Shown here: piece by piece, positions 34,528 to 43,413 of the stretch
Layout: the number at the start of each line of letters is the position of its first letter
Numbering within the stretch: position 1 is the stretch's first letter
Origin: Comamonas serinivorans
Lineage (GTDB): Bacteria > Pseudomonadota > Gammaproteobacteria > Burkholderiales > Burkholderiaceae_C
NCBI RefSeq assembly: GCF_002158865.1
Contig: NZ_CP021455.1
Span: 310,001-374,000, forward strand
Direction: 5' to 3'
DNA: 64,000 bases
Notes under the pieces: model-generated
Database searches by the model: none
What the model saw: the letters and a program-made list of their open reading frames with translations, nothing else
What the model was told of the DNA's origin: nothing
Translations under genes and position numbers: made by a program

Positions 34528-35217
34528 TCACGCCAAGTGCTCGCTGGCGAAGTTCTGTACAAACAAGAGCATCATCCTCACTTGCTCCATCGAATACTCC
34601 GAGAATTCACCATGGGCGGCCTTGTTGCGAATATGAGCCCAGGAAGTGATCTGTTTTTGTACGAGCTTTGAATAGACATCAGCCTTGGCCAGTTGAGTAT
34701 TCAGAGGATCGATGGTCAACGGCTTGCCAGAGTCGGCCAGGAGGGGCAGACCGCCCCGCTCAGAGAGCTTTCGTAGGCCGTCCTCGAGCACGGTGCCGAT
34801 GATGACTGCAGCAGCATCCTTGTATCCTTCGTCTAGGAGGTATTCGCCCATATCCAGAAAGTCTGCAAAAACTTCAGCCTGAACAAGCGCCTTAAAATCC
34901 ACGACGAGTCCTTGCTTGATGTCGTGCTGAATCGCCTTGGCCACTCCAAAAAGCTGAGTGAAATGTTCGTAGTGATTGCTGTGCAGGTTGTAAAAATTAT
35001 TGTTATCGAGGGCCCTGCTATAGGACGCGAAGTGCTGACTCTTCTCGCCATATAGCTTCTGGATCAGTTGCCCAAGCCGAGTAACCCACATAGCGAGTTC
35101 GGCGAGTTCATCACCACCGATGCCCCTTGACGATGTAGATACGCTTCTATTGAGTTGTTGGCCAACCTGGACCAAGTCCTTGACTTCATTAGTGATTCGT
35201 GTGTCGAGCTTCTGCAT
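34528..35217 (-). CDS. HEPN-like protein of unknown function (cassette-borne)
   Basis: 229 residues, soluble, mostly helical. I do not recognise a named family. The C-terminal half (about 110-229) looks like an HEPN/DUF4145-type domain: AAAVIIGTVLEDGLRKLSE, then IRNKAAHGEFSEYS with an R-x4-H motif (Arg197, His202), the pattern of HEPN RNases. It has lower GC and different codon use from neighbours. The ATG stands seven bases after the attC-like core GTTAGGT, and the stop is directly followed by ACCTAAC, so the ORF is bracketed like an integron gene cassette. It follows the TIR-like gene by 74 bp on the same strand. Confidence 0.72.
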   Translation of the reverse strand: MQKLDTRITNEVKDLVQVGQQLNRSVSTSSRGIGGDELAELAMWVTRLGQLIQKLYGEKSQHFASYSRALDNNNFYNLHSNHYEHFTQLFGVAKAIQHDIKQGLVVDFKALVQAEVFADFLDMGEYLLDEGYKDAAAVIIGTVLEDGLRKLSERGGLPLLADSGKPLTIDPLNTQLAKADVYSKLVQKQITSWAHIRNKAAHGEFSEYSMEQVRMMLLFVQNFASEHLA

Positions 35218-35224
35218 TTTTGAA

Positions 35225-35282
35225 ACCTAACGTTGGAGTTTGGCAGCTGCCGAAGGCAGTCCGCTAATATGACGGGTTAGCC
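35225..35282 (-). other. attC-like integron recombination site
   Basis: Read on the minus strand, 58 bp run from GGCTAAC to GTTAGGT, lying between the TIR-like stop and the HEPN-like start. It contains CCCGTCATATTAGCGGAC, a central hairpin CTGCC-TTC-GGCAG and ends CTCCAACGTTAGGT. The core GTTRRRY is exact, the opposite core has one mismatch to RYYYAAC, and length fits known attC sites (57-60 bp and longer). The outer arms CTAAC/GTTAG pair. Confidence 0.62.
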
Positions 35283-35291
35283 GCCGCCAGA

Positions 35292-36026
35292 TTATGCGGC
35301 CGCCTTCGCGATGGCAGAACCTTCAATCTTGAAGCCAGCGTGATTGAGGCGTTCGGCCAAGCGCGGGACGGTTTCCTTTACGTGATCGTTAAAACCGATG
35401 TAGAGAATGCCATCGGCATCAGAAGGCACCTGAAGGTGCCCCTTCTTCAAGATTGCCACATTCGGGCGCCCAAGCGCTGAGATGAGCATGCCCATTTCAA
35501 GTACCACGTTTTGCCGCGCACGCGGCTCCACCTTTGATTCGCCATCTCGCTTTGAGTAGCCCATGTCGTCGGGAGTCATTAAGACAATGCCGAACTTCGC
35601 TGCGTCTGTAGTCCCACCGATATGGCTTTCAAGAGCTTCGATGATGGTCATTCCGCCGCCACCTGTGTTTGCCAATACATAGGGATCTAGGCCAAGCTTG
35701 TGCAGCACAAGTTCGAGTTGCTCGCGTGCGACCGTATCGTGCCCATGCACAAGGAATACCTTGCTCTTCGGTTTCGCAGCGGCCGAGGGGGCTGGTGCCA
35801 CTTGGGGCTCCGATATGGTCTCGGATCCAAGCATTTGCATCAGCTTCGCCTTGGGGGCCGCAGGGCCTTGAAAGGTGACGCGGCCTGTCGCTGTGAACCA
35901 ATTGAGAATGCCGCCTTCTTTGCTTTTGAATTGCTTGCCATTTGCAATGTCAGACCACTGGCCAATGCAACCTGTGGTTGTGATCGTGCCTTGCAGCTCC
36001 TCGAATGTTCCCTTGAACTCCTGCAT
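35292..36026 (-). CDS. TIR-like nucleotide-binding domain protein (PF10137-like)
   Basis: 244 residues. Residues 1-60 are a small beta-rich domain (GQWSDIANGKQF, GGILNWFTATGRVTFQG). A Pro/Ala linker follows at about 70-88. Residues 89-235 form a TIR-like domain of the predicted nucleotide-binding family used in CBASS/Pycsar effectors: VFLVHGHDTVAREQLELVL, LANTGGGGMTIIEALE, GIVLMTPDDMGYS, RARQNVVLEMGMLISALGR and PSDADGILYI. Glu177 in VVLEMG is the candidate NADase glutamate by family analogy. GGGAG lies five bases before the ATG. Base composition is lower in GC than flanks. It is followed by an attC-like site and the HEPN-like gene; no cyclase gene is adjacent. Confidence 0.82.
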   Translation of the reverse strand: MQEFKGTFEELQGTITTTGCIGQWSDIANGKQFKSKEGGILNWFTATGRVTFQGPAAPKAKLMQMLGSETISEPQVAPAPSAAAKPKSKVFLVHGHDTVAREQLELVLHKLGLDPYVLANTGGGGMTIIEALESHIGGTTDAAKFGIVLMTPDDMGYSKRDGESKVEPRARQNVVLEMGMLISALGRPNVAILKKGHLQVPSDADGILYIGFNDHVKETVPRLAERLNHAGFKIEGSAIAKAAA

Positions 36027-36204
36027 GCTGACTCCCGAATTTAGGTGATTTTGAGTAATTCCAATGTTGGCTGGCTCTATCGATGTAAGCTAATTATGGA
36101 ATAAAGGCCAATATTTTCTCTTGGATAAGAATTTCAGCCCCTCGCAGCAGCGTTCCTATTGAGATATCTTCAGGTGAAGGATGACGGTGCTGCATAAAAG
36201 TGCT

Positions 36205-37704
36205 TTACTGAAGTTTTGCCTTCAACACCGCATTCACCTGCCCCGGGTTCGCCTTCCCCTTGCTCGCCTTCATCACCTGACCGACCAACGCGTTGAAGGC
36301 CTTGTCCTTGCCGGCCTTGTACTGCGCGACGTTGTCGGGGTTGGCGGCGATCACGGCGTCGATGATGGCTTCGAGGGCGCCGGTGTCGTTCATCTGCTTC
36401 AGGCCCTTGGCCTCGATGAGGGCGTCGATCTGTGCGGTGGCGGTGCCGACTTCGGCTTCACCGTCTTGCTCGCTCCACAGCGCGTCGAACACCTGCTTGC
36501 CGGCGTTGTGGCTGATGGTGCCGTCGTGGATGCGGGTGATGAGCGCGGCCAGTTGCGCGGCGGACACGGGCAGCTCGTCAAAGGCCAGCTCGTCCTGGTT
36601 CAGGCGGCGCGCGACTTCGCCCATGAGCCAGTTGGCGGCGAGCTTGGGCTGGCCGCTGGTGGTGGCCACGTCTTCGAAGTATGCGGCCATCGCCGTTGAT
36701 TGGGTGACGATGGTGGCATCGTACTCCGGCAGACCATGGTCGCGGACGAAGCGCTGGGCCATGGCGCGCGGCAGCTCGGGCATGGTGGCCTTGACTTGCT
36801 CAACCCACTCGGGCGCGACGACCAGCGGTGGCAGGTCGGGGTCGGGAAAGTAGCGGTAGTCGGCCGAATCCTCTTTGGTGCGCATGGCTCGGGTTTCGCC
36901 GGTGTCGGGGTTGAAGAGCACGGTGGCCTGCTGAATGGGCAGGCCGTCTTCGAGCTGCTCGATCTGCCAGCGGATCTCGTAGTCGATGGCGATCTGCATG
37001 TTCTTGAACGAGTTCAGGTTCTTGATCTCGCGCCGCGTGCCCAGGGGGCCGCCGGGCTTGCGCACCGAGACGTTGGCGTCGCAGCGGAACGAGCCTTCCT
37101 GCATGTTGCCGTCGCAAATGCCGATCCAGGTGACGATTTTGTGCAGCTCTTTGGCGTAGGCCACGGCTTCGGCGGTCGAGCGCATGTCGGGCTCGGTGAC
37201 GATTTCGAGCAGCGGCGTGCCGGCGCGGTTGAGGTCGATGCCCGACTCGCCTTCGAACTGGTCGTGCACCGATTTGCCGGCGTCTTCTTCGAGGTGGGCG
37301 CGCACCAGGCGCACGGTTTTCAGCACGGTCTGTTTGTCGGCGCCTTTGCCTTCTTCGAGGAAGAAGCTGACCTCGCCGCCCTGCACCACGGGAATCTCGA
37401 ACTGCGAGATCTGGTAGCCCTTGGGCAAGTCGGGGTAGAAGTAGTTTTTGCGCGCGAAGATGCTGCGCGGCGCGATGTGCGAGCCCAGCGCCAGGCCGAG
37501 CTTGATGGCGCATTCCACCGCCGTGCGGTTCATGACGGGCAGCGTGCCGGGCAGGGCCAGGTCCACGGCGCAGGCCTGGGTGTTGGGCTCGGCGCCAAAG
37601 GCGGTGCTGGCGCGGCTGAAGATCTTGCTGTGTGTGGCCAGCTGGGTGTGCGTTTCAAAGCCGATGACGACTTCGTAGCCTTGGATGAGTTTGGCGGTGG
37701 TCAT
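36205..37704 (-). CDS. gatB: Asp-tRNA(Asn)/Glu-tRNA(Gln) amidotransferase subunit B
   Basis: GatB, 499 residues, the kinase/tRNA-binding subunit of the transamidosome. Hallmarks are GYEVVIGFETHTQLATHSKI, LALPGTLPVMN, FYPDLPKGYQISQFEIP, DLNRAGTPLLEIV and DANVSVRKPGG, then the C-terminal YqeY-like tail (GQVMKASKGKANPGQVN). The ATG at 37704 starts MTTAKLIQG; an upstream extension to 37752 enters a repeat. It belongs with gatA and gatC on the same strand but is separated from gatA by an unknown ORF and a hairpin repeat. Confidence 0.97.
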   Translation of the reverse strand: MTTAKLIQGYEVVIGFETHTQLATHSKIFSRASTAFGAEPNTQACAVDLALPGTLPVMNRTAVECAIKLGLALGSHIAPRSIFARKNYFYPDLPKGYQISQFEIPVVQGGEVSFFLEEGKGADKQTVLKTVRLVRAHLEEDAGKSVHDQFEGESGIDLNRAGTPLLEIVTEPDMRSTAEAVAYAKELHKIVTWIGICDGNMQEGSFRCDANVSVRKPGGPLGTRREIKNLNSFKNMQIAIDYEIRWQIEQLEDGLPIQQATVLFNPDTGETRAMRTKEDSADYRYFPDPDLPPLVVAPEWVEQVKATMPELPRAMAQRFVRDHGLPEYDATIVTQSTAMAAYFEDVATTSGQPKLAANWLMGEVARRLNQDELAFDELPVSAAQLAALITRIHDGTISHNAGKQVFDALWSEQDGEAEVGTATAQIDALIEAKGLKQMNDTGALEAIIDAVIAANPDNVAQYKAGKDKAFNALVGQVMKASKGKANPGQVNAVLKAKLQ

Positions 37705-37724
37705 GATTCGGATGATGGGTGTGG

Positions 37725-37777
37725 TGCAGTATGGGGTGGTTGCCGTTTTCAAATCAACGGCGATGGCCTGATACTGG
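37725..37777. repeat. Dispersed hairpin repeat, copy 11 (supplies a stop codon)
   Basis: Outer GCAGTAT/ATACTGG-type arms and inner TGCCGTT/AACGGC around TTCAAATC. The minus-strand ORF at 37754-38248 runs into this repeat: its last codons KPVSGHRR and its TGA are all repeat sequence. The copy also lies 21 bp before the gatB start. Confidence 0.88.
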
Positions 37778-38248
37778 CTTTTGATCGGGGATGTCGACGC
37801 GCAGGAACAGCTGCAGCGGATCGGTGCCGCGCGAGGCCTGCACCAGCTGCGCCATGGGCTGCAGCTCGGTCAGCAGCGTGTGCAGCGCGTCGGCGGGCCA
37901 CGGCTCGGGCGGGGGCGGCAGGGCGGATTTGCGCCAGCGCGCCACGGCCTGGGCGATGGCGGCGGGGTCCAGGTCGGCCAGCAGCGCGGTCAGCGCATCG
38001 GGCAGCAGCATGACCCAGGGGCCAACGGGCGCCGTGGGTTCGCTGGCCGGGATGTGGGCAAAGCCCACCTCGGTGTCGTCCATGGCGCGCGCGGCGCCGG
38101 GTGGCAGCAGCACGGCGAACAGCGCCAGCAGGTGCTGGTCGGTCAGGCCGCGCAGGTCCAGGTGCGGCCAGCCGCGCTCGGGCGGGTGCTCGAGCAGCAG
38201 GCCGCCGTGGCTGGCCTGGGCCAGCACGATGTGGGTGAGCAGGCTCAT
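37754..38248 (-). CDS. Conserved-type protein of unknown function between gatA and gatB
   Basis: 164 residues, no signal peptide or membrane helix. I do not recognise a family. Visible features are LLTHIVLAQASHGGLLLEHP, LDLRGLTDQHLLALFAVLLP and a proline-rich LPPPPEPWPADAL. The ATG at 38248 follows GGAG by eight bases; a longer frame to 38287 is less likely. It lies inside the gatC-gatA-gatB transcription unit, 40 bp after gatA. Its C-terminal eight residues and stop are encoded by hairpin copy 11, so the native end may have been replaced. Confidence 0.65.
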   Translation of the reverse strand: MSLLTHIVLAQASHGGLLLEHPPERGWPHLDLRGLTDQHLLALFAVLLPPGAARAMDDTEVGFAHIPASEPTAPVGPWVMLLPDALTALLADLDPAAIAQAVARWRKSALPPPPEPWPADALHTLLTELQPMAQLVQASRGTDPLQLFLRVDIPDQKPVSGHRR

Positions 38249-38287
38249 GCTGCGGGCTCCGTGGGGTTGACCTGCAGGCTCACGCAA

Positions 38288-39751
<1,464 letters not shown>

Positions 39752-39845
39752 GGAATGCGTGCAAGCGGAAGCGTGGAAGGGCGCGGGTCGGCCAACGGGG
39801 GCACGGCGGGCGTGGCTGGATGGGCGGCGGCCAAGGCGACGAGGC

Positions 39846-39896
39846 GCAGTATGGGTGGGTTGCCGTTGTTCATGAAACGGCGGTGGCCTGATACTG
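39846..39896. repeat. Dispersed hairpin repeat, copy 12 (between gatC and gatA)
   Basis: Outer GCAGTAT/ATACTGC, inner TGCCGTT/AACGGC with a GTTCATGA loop; close to the consensus. It sits inside an operon, so if it stopped all transcription gatA would not be read from the gatC promoter. Confidence 0.92.
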
Positions 39897-39907
39897 CCTG
39901 TCGAATG

Positions 39908-40207
39908 TCATTCGATGACCTTGGGCACGAGGAAGTAGCCCTGATCGGCCGCGGGGGCGTTGCGCATGTTGGCCGTGCGGTTGTCGGGCTCGCTGACGGC
40001 GTCTTCGCGCAGGCGCAAGGCCACGTCCTGCACCGCGGCCGTGGGCTGGGCCAGGGGCTCGACGCCCGTGGTGTCCACCGCGCGCATGGCCTCGACGATG
40101 TTGAAGAAACCGTTGAGCGAGGCCAGCATGCGGGCGCTTTCCTCGGGCTGCAGGTCAAGGCGCGCCAGGTTGGCGATGCGCGCGATGTCGGTGGGGGTGA
40201 GCGACAT
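39908..40207 (-). CDS. gatC: Asp-tRNA(Asn)/Glu-tRNA(Gln) amidotransferase subunit C
   Basis: GatC, 99 residues, the small linker subunit that stabilises GatA on GatB. It matches the family along its length: DIARIANLARLDLQPEE, LNGFFNIVEAMRAVDT, LREDAVSEPDNR and the end GYFLVPKVIE. It is the first gene of the gat unit. On the minus strand a GATAAT-type -10 element (40287-40292) lies about 80 bp upstream of the start, but its -35 is poor. It diverges from mreB. Confidence 0.95.
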   Translation of the reverse strand: MSLTPTDIARIANLARLDLQPEESARMLASLNGFFNIVEAMRAVDTTGVEPLAQPTAAVQDVALRLREDAVSEPDNRTANMRNAPAADQGYFLVPKVIE

Positions 40208-40510
40208 GGTTGGAGGTGGTTGTCAAGCAGAAGGCCGGCAAGGCTTTGCGCCCGCCGCTGCAGGGATGCCTGCAGGGTGATGCGGTATTATCCCGCCTTT
40301 GGCGAAAGGCACGTCGGGTGCCGGAACGCCCCCCGAATTTTGTCCAACTTGACGGCATCTGCTGTGTTTGTCGCCTCTTTTGTCGGTTTTGCGGCCGGAT
40401 CGCGCGTCACGATGGACTTCCACCACACCCTTTATTGATTGGCTGGGCAAGCGGCTGCCTTGGCGCAAGGGCGCGGAAGGTGGCAGGGCTGTGCCTGAAG
40501 AGGATTTTTC
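40208..40510. promoter_or_regulatory. Divergent gatC/mreB promoter region (303 bp)
   Basis: Non-coding region that must start both units. On the minus strand GGGATAATACC (around 40285-40295) is a probable -10 for gatC. On the plus strand a TTGACG at 40349 could be a -35 for mreB, but no good -10 follows at the right distance. Confidence 0.45.
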
Positions 40511-41548
40511 ATGTTTGGAGCATTCCGTCGGTACCTGTCCACCGACCTGGCGATCGACCTGGGCACCGCCAACACGCTGATTTATGCGCGCGGCAAGGGC
40601 ATCGTGCTGGACGAGCCGTCGGTGGTGGCCATCCGCCACGAGGGCGGTCCCCAGGGCAAGAAGACGCTGCAGGCCGTGGGCCACGAGGCCAAGGCCATGC
40701 TGGGCAAGGTGCCGGGCAACATCGAAGCCATCCGCCCCATGAAGGACGGCGTGATCGCGGACTTCGACACCACGCACCACATGATCAAGCAGTTCATCAA
40801 GATGGTGAGCCGCCACAACTTCTTCACCGGCCCGCGCATCATCATCTGCGTGCCCTGCGGGTCGACCCAGGTGGAAAAGCGCGCCATCCGCGACGCCGCC
40901 AGCAACGCCGGCGCCAGCGAGGTCTACCTGATCGAGGAACCCATGGCTGCGGCCATCGGGGCCGGCCTGCCGGTGAGCGAGGCCTCGGGCTCGATGGTGA
41001 TCGACATCGGCGGCGGCACCACCGAAGTGGGCGTGATCTCGCTGGGCGGCATGGTCTACAAGGGCAGCGTGCGCGTGGGCGGCGACCGCTTCGACGATGC
41101 CATCATCAACTACATCCGCCGCAACTACGGCATGCTGATCGGCGAGCCCACGGCCGAGCTCATCAAGAAGAACATCGGCTCGGCGTTCCCGGGCTCGGAA
41201 GTGCGCGAGATGGAAGTGCGCGGGCGCAACCTGTCGGAAGGTGTGCCGCGCAGCTTCACCGTCAGCAGCAACGAGATCCTCGAAGCCCTGACCGAGCCGA
41301 TCAACAACATCGTCTCGGCCGTCAAGACGGCGCTGGAAGAAACCCCGCCCGAGCTGGGCGCCGACATCGCCGAGCGCGGCATGATGCTGACGGGCGGCGG
41401 CGCGCTGCTGCGCGACCTGGACCGCCTGTTGGCCGAGGAAACCGGCCTGCCGGTGCTGGTGGCCGAAGAGCCGCTGACCTGCGTGGTGCGCGGCTGCGGC
41501 ATCGCCCTGGAGCAGATGGACCGCATGGGCACGGTGTTCACGCACTGA
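40511..41548 (+). CDS. mreB: Rod shape-determining protein MreB
   Basis: Bacterial actin homologue MreB, 345 residues, polymerises under the inner membrane and directs lateral wall synthesis. The phosphate-1 motif is LAIDLGTANTLIYARGKG, phosphate-2 is MVIDIGGGTTEVGVISLGG, the connecting region is IIICVPCGST, and the adenosine motif is LTGGGALLRDLD. The N-terminus MFGAFRRYLSTD suits the membrane-binding end of MreB. It is first in the order mreB, mreC, mreD, mrdA. Confidence 0.98.
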   Translation: MFGAFRRYLSTDLAIDLGTANTLIYARGKGIVLDEPSVVAIRHEGGPQGKKTLQAVGHEAKAMLGKVPGNIEAIRPMKDGVIADFDTTHHMIKQFIKMVSRHNFFTGPRIIICVPCGSTQVEKRAIRDAASNAGASEVYLIEEPMAAAIGAGLPVSEASGSMVIDIGGGTTEVGVISLGGMVYKGSVRVGGDRFDDAIINYIRRNYGMLIGEPTAELIKKNIGSAFPGSEVREMEVRGRNLSEGVPRSFTVSSNEILEALTEPINNIVSAVKTALEETPPELGADIAERGMMLTGGGALLRDLDRLLAEETGLPVLVAEEPLTCVVRGCGIALEQMDRMGTVFTH

Positions 41549-41637
41549 GTTTTTTCACGCGAGGTGTCATGACGCAAGCGAGTTCGCCGCAGCCTGACCG
41601 CTGGGGCGCGCTTCGTCTGCCATGATCGTGCGCAGTC

Positions 41638-42792
41638 ATGGCCCAGTCTCCTCCCCCGTTGTTCGACCAAGGCCCGTCGGCGCTGTCGCGCCTGATGGTG
41701 GCGTCGGCGCTCGCCCTGTTCCTGATGGTGGCCGATGCGCGCCTGGGGCTGGTGCAGCCGCTGCGCAGCGTCATCGCCACGGCGCTGACGCCGCTGCAGT
41801 GGGTGGCGCTGCAGCCCATCGAGTGGGCCGGCGGCCTGCACGGCTATCTGGGTGACCTGCACGAGGCGCAGGCCGAGGCCGCCAGCGCCCGCCAGCAGCT
41901 GGTGGCGCTGTCGACGCGCGCCAGCCAGGTGGAGCAGCTCACGCACGAGAACGACCGCCTGCGCGCATTGCTGGGCCTGAACGAGCGCCTGGACGTCACC
42001 GGCCAGGCGGCCGAGGTGCTGTACGACACCACCGACCCCTACACCCGCCGCGTGGTGATCAACAAAGGCAGCCTGCAGCGCGTGAAGGCCGGCTCGCCCG
42101 TGCTCGACGAGTCGGGCGTGTTGGGCCAGGTGACCCGCGTCTACCCCATGCTGAGCGAGGTGACCTTGCTGATCGACCGCGACCAGGTGATTCCCGTGCT
42201 GAACACGCGCTCGGGCGTGCGCGGGCTGGCGCATGGCGAACCCACGGTGGGCAGCGGCATGCTGGACCTGCGCTTCATGCCGGCCAGCACCGATGTGCAG
42301 GCGGGCGACCTGTTCACCACCAGCGGCATGGACGGCGTCTACCCGACGGGCCTGCCCGTGGCCAAGGTGCTGACGGTGGAAAAGCGCAGCGATTCGCCCT
42401 TCTTGCGCATCCGCATGGCGCCGCTGGCCACGGCCAGCGACGTACGCCACGTGATGGTCATCCCGCCCGTGACCCGACCCGACGAGCTGGACAGCCTGGA
42501 GGCCGAAGACCGTCAGGCGGCGGCCAGCGTGGCCGAGACACCCTCGCTGAGCAAGCGCGTGGTGGGGGCAGTGGCCGGCGCGATCCGGGCCGGCGCACCG
42601 ACCGGCGCGGCCTCGGCAGCCGCACCGGCCCTGCCCGCGCGCCGCGGTGGCAGCGCCGAACCGGCCACGCCTGCGCCTGCTGCCGCGCCGGCCGCAGCCA
42701 GCAGCCCGGCGCCAGCGGCGCGTGCACCGGCCTCGGCCGCGCGGCGCGCGGCGCCCGTGCGCACGCGCGCCGCCTCGGAGACCTCGCGATGA
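41638..42792 (+). CDS. mreC: Rod shape-determining protein MreC
   Basis: MreC, 384 residues, longer than usual because of an 80-residue Ala/Pro/Arg-rich C-terminal tail beyond the periplasmic domain. It has one N-terminal membrane helix (about 20-38), a coiled coil (about 75-115, EAQAEAASARQQL to ENDRLRALLGL) and the double beta-barrel core (VVINKGSLQRVKAGSPVLDE, LLIDRDQVIPVL, GLAHGEPTVGSGMLDLRF). It bridges MreB, MreD and the elongasome PBP. Its stop overlaps the mreD start (ATGA). Confidence 0.96.
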   Translation: MAQSPPPLFDQGPSALSRLMVASALALFLMVADARLGLVQPLRSVIATALTPLQWVALQPIEWAGGLHGYLGDLHEAQAEAASARQQLVALSTRASQVEQLTHENDRLRALLGLNERLDVTGQAAEVLYDTTDPYTRRVVINKGSLQRVKAGSPVLDESGVLGQVTRVYPMLSEVTLLIDRDQVIPVLNTRSGVRGLAHGEPTVGSGMLDLRFMPASTDVQAGDLFTTSGMDGVYPTGLPVAKVLTVEKRSDSPFLRIRMAPLATASDVRHVMVIPPVTRPDELDSLEAEDRQAAASVAETPSLSKRVVGAVAGAIRAGAPTGAASAAAPALPARRGGSAEPATPAPAAAPAAASSPAPAARAPASAARRAAPVRTRAASETSR

Positions 42793-43310
42793 TCCTGCAC
42801 CCCGGCCACGAGCAGCTGCTGCTGCCCGTCAAACCCGGCCTGATCTGGTTCAGCCTGTTCGTGGCGCTGGTGCTGAACCTGCTGCCGCTGGGCCGCGTGC
42901 TGTGGATGCCCGATTTCCTGGCCGTGGTGCTGGTGTTCTGGGGCGTGCACCAGCCGCGCCGCGTCGGCATCACGGTGGCCTTCCTCTTTGGCCTCGTCAT
43001 GGACGTGCACCAGGCCGCGCTGCTGGGCCAGAACGCGCTGGCCTACTCGGTGCTGACCTTCCTGGCGATGGCCGCGCACCGCCGCCTGCGGTGGTTCCCG
43101 CTGGGGGTGCAGGCCGTGCAGGTGCTGCCCATCTTCCTGCTGGCCCAGGCCATCGTGGTGGGCCTGCGCGTGCTGGGCGGCGGCGTGTTCCCGGGCTGGC
43201 TGGTGTTTGCCGGGGCGCTGGCCGAGGCGGTCGTCTGGCCGGTGATCAGCCTGTTGCTGCTGGCGCCCCAGCGCCGCCCCCCCGACCCGGACAAAAACCG
43301 GCCCTTGTGA
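42789..43310 (+). CDS. mreD: Rod shape-determining protein MreD
   Basis: MreD, 173 residues, an inner-membrane protein with five to six helices. Recognisable pieces are LFVALVLNLLPLGRVLWMPD, FLFGLVMDVHQAALLGQNAL and MAAHRRLRWFPLG. It overlaps mreC by four bases and so is translationally coupled. It is part of the rod complex with MreC and the PBP2 encoded next. Confidence 0.95.
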   Translation: MILHPGHEQLLLPVKPGLIWFSLFVALVLNLLPLGRVLWMPDFLAVVLVFWGVHQPRRVGITVAFLFGLVMDVHQAALLGQNALAYSVLTFLAMAAHRRLRWFPLGVQAVQVLPIFLLAQAIVVGLRVLGGGVFPGWLVFAGALAEAVVWPVISLLLLAPQRRPPDPDKNRPL

Positions 43311-43413
43311 AGCCTGGACGGCTGCGGTTCAATCGGGGCCGGCACACCACTTCGGACAATCAACAGGCCCGGGCGCGATGCGCAGGGCCGAATGGCACAT
43401 CGGAATTTGAGGC

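Noticed and set aside
40349..40378. TTGACG as the -35 of an mreB promoter
   Set aside because: No acceptable -10 element lies 16-18 bp downstream, so the promoter was not listed as a separate site.
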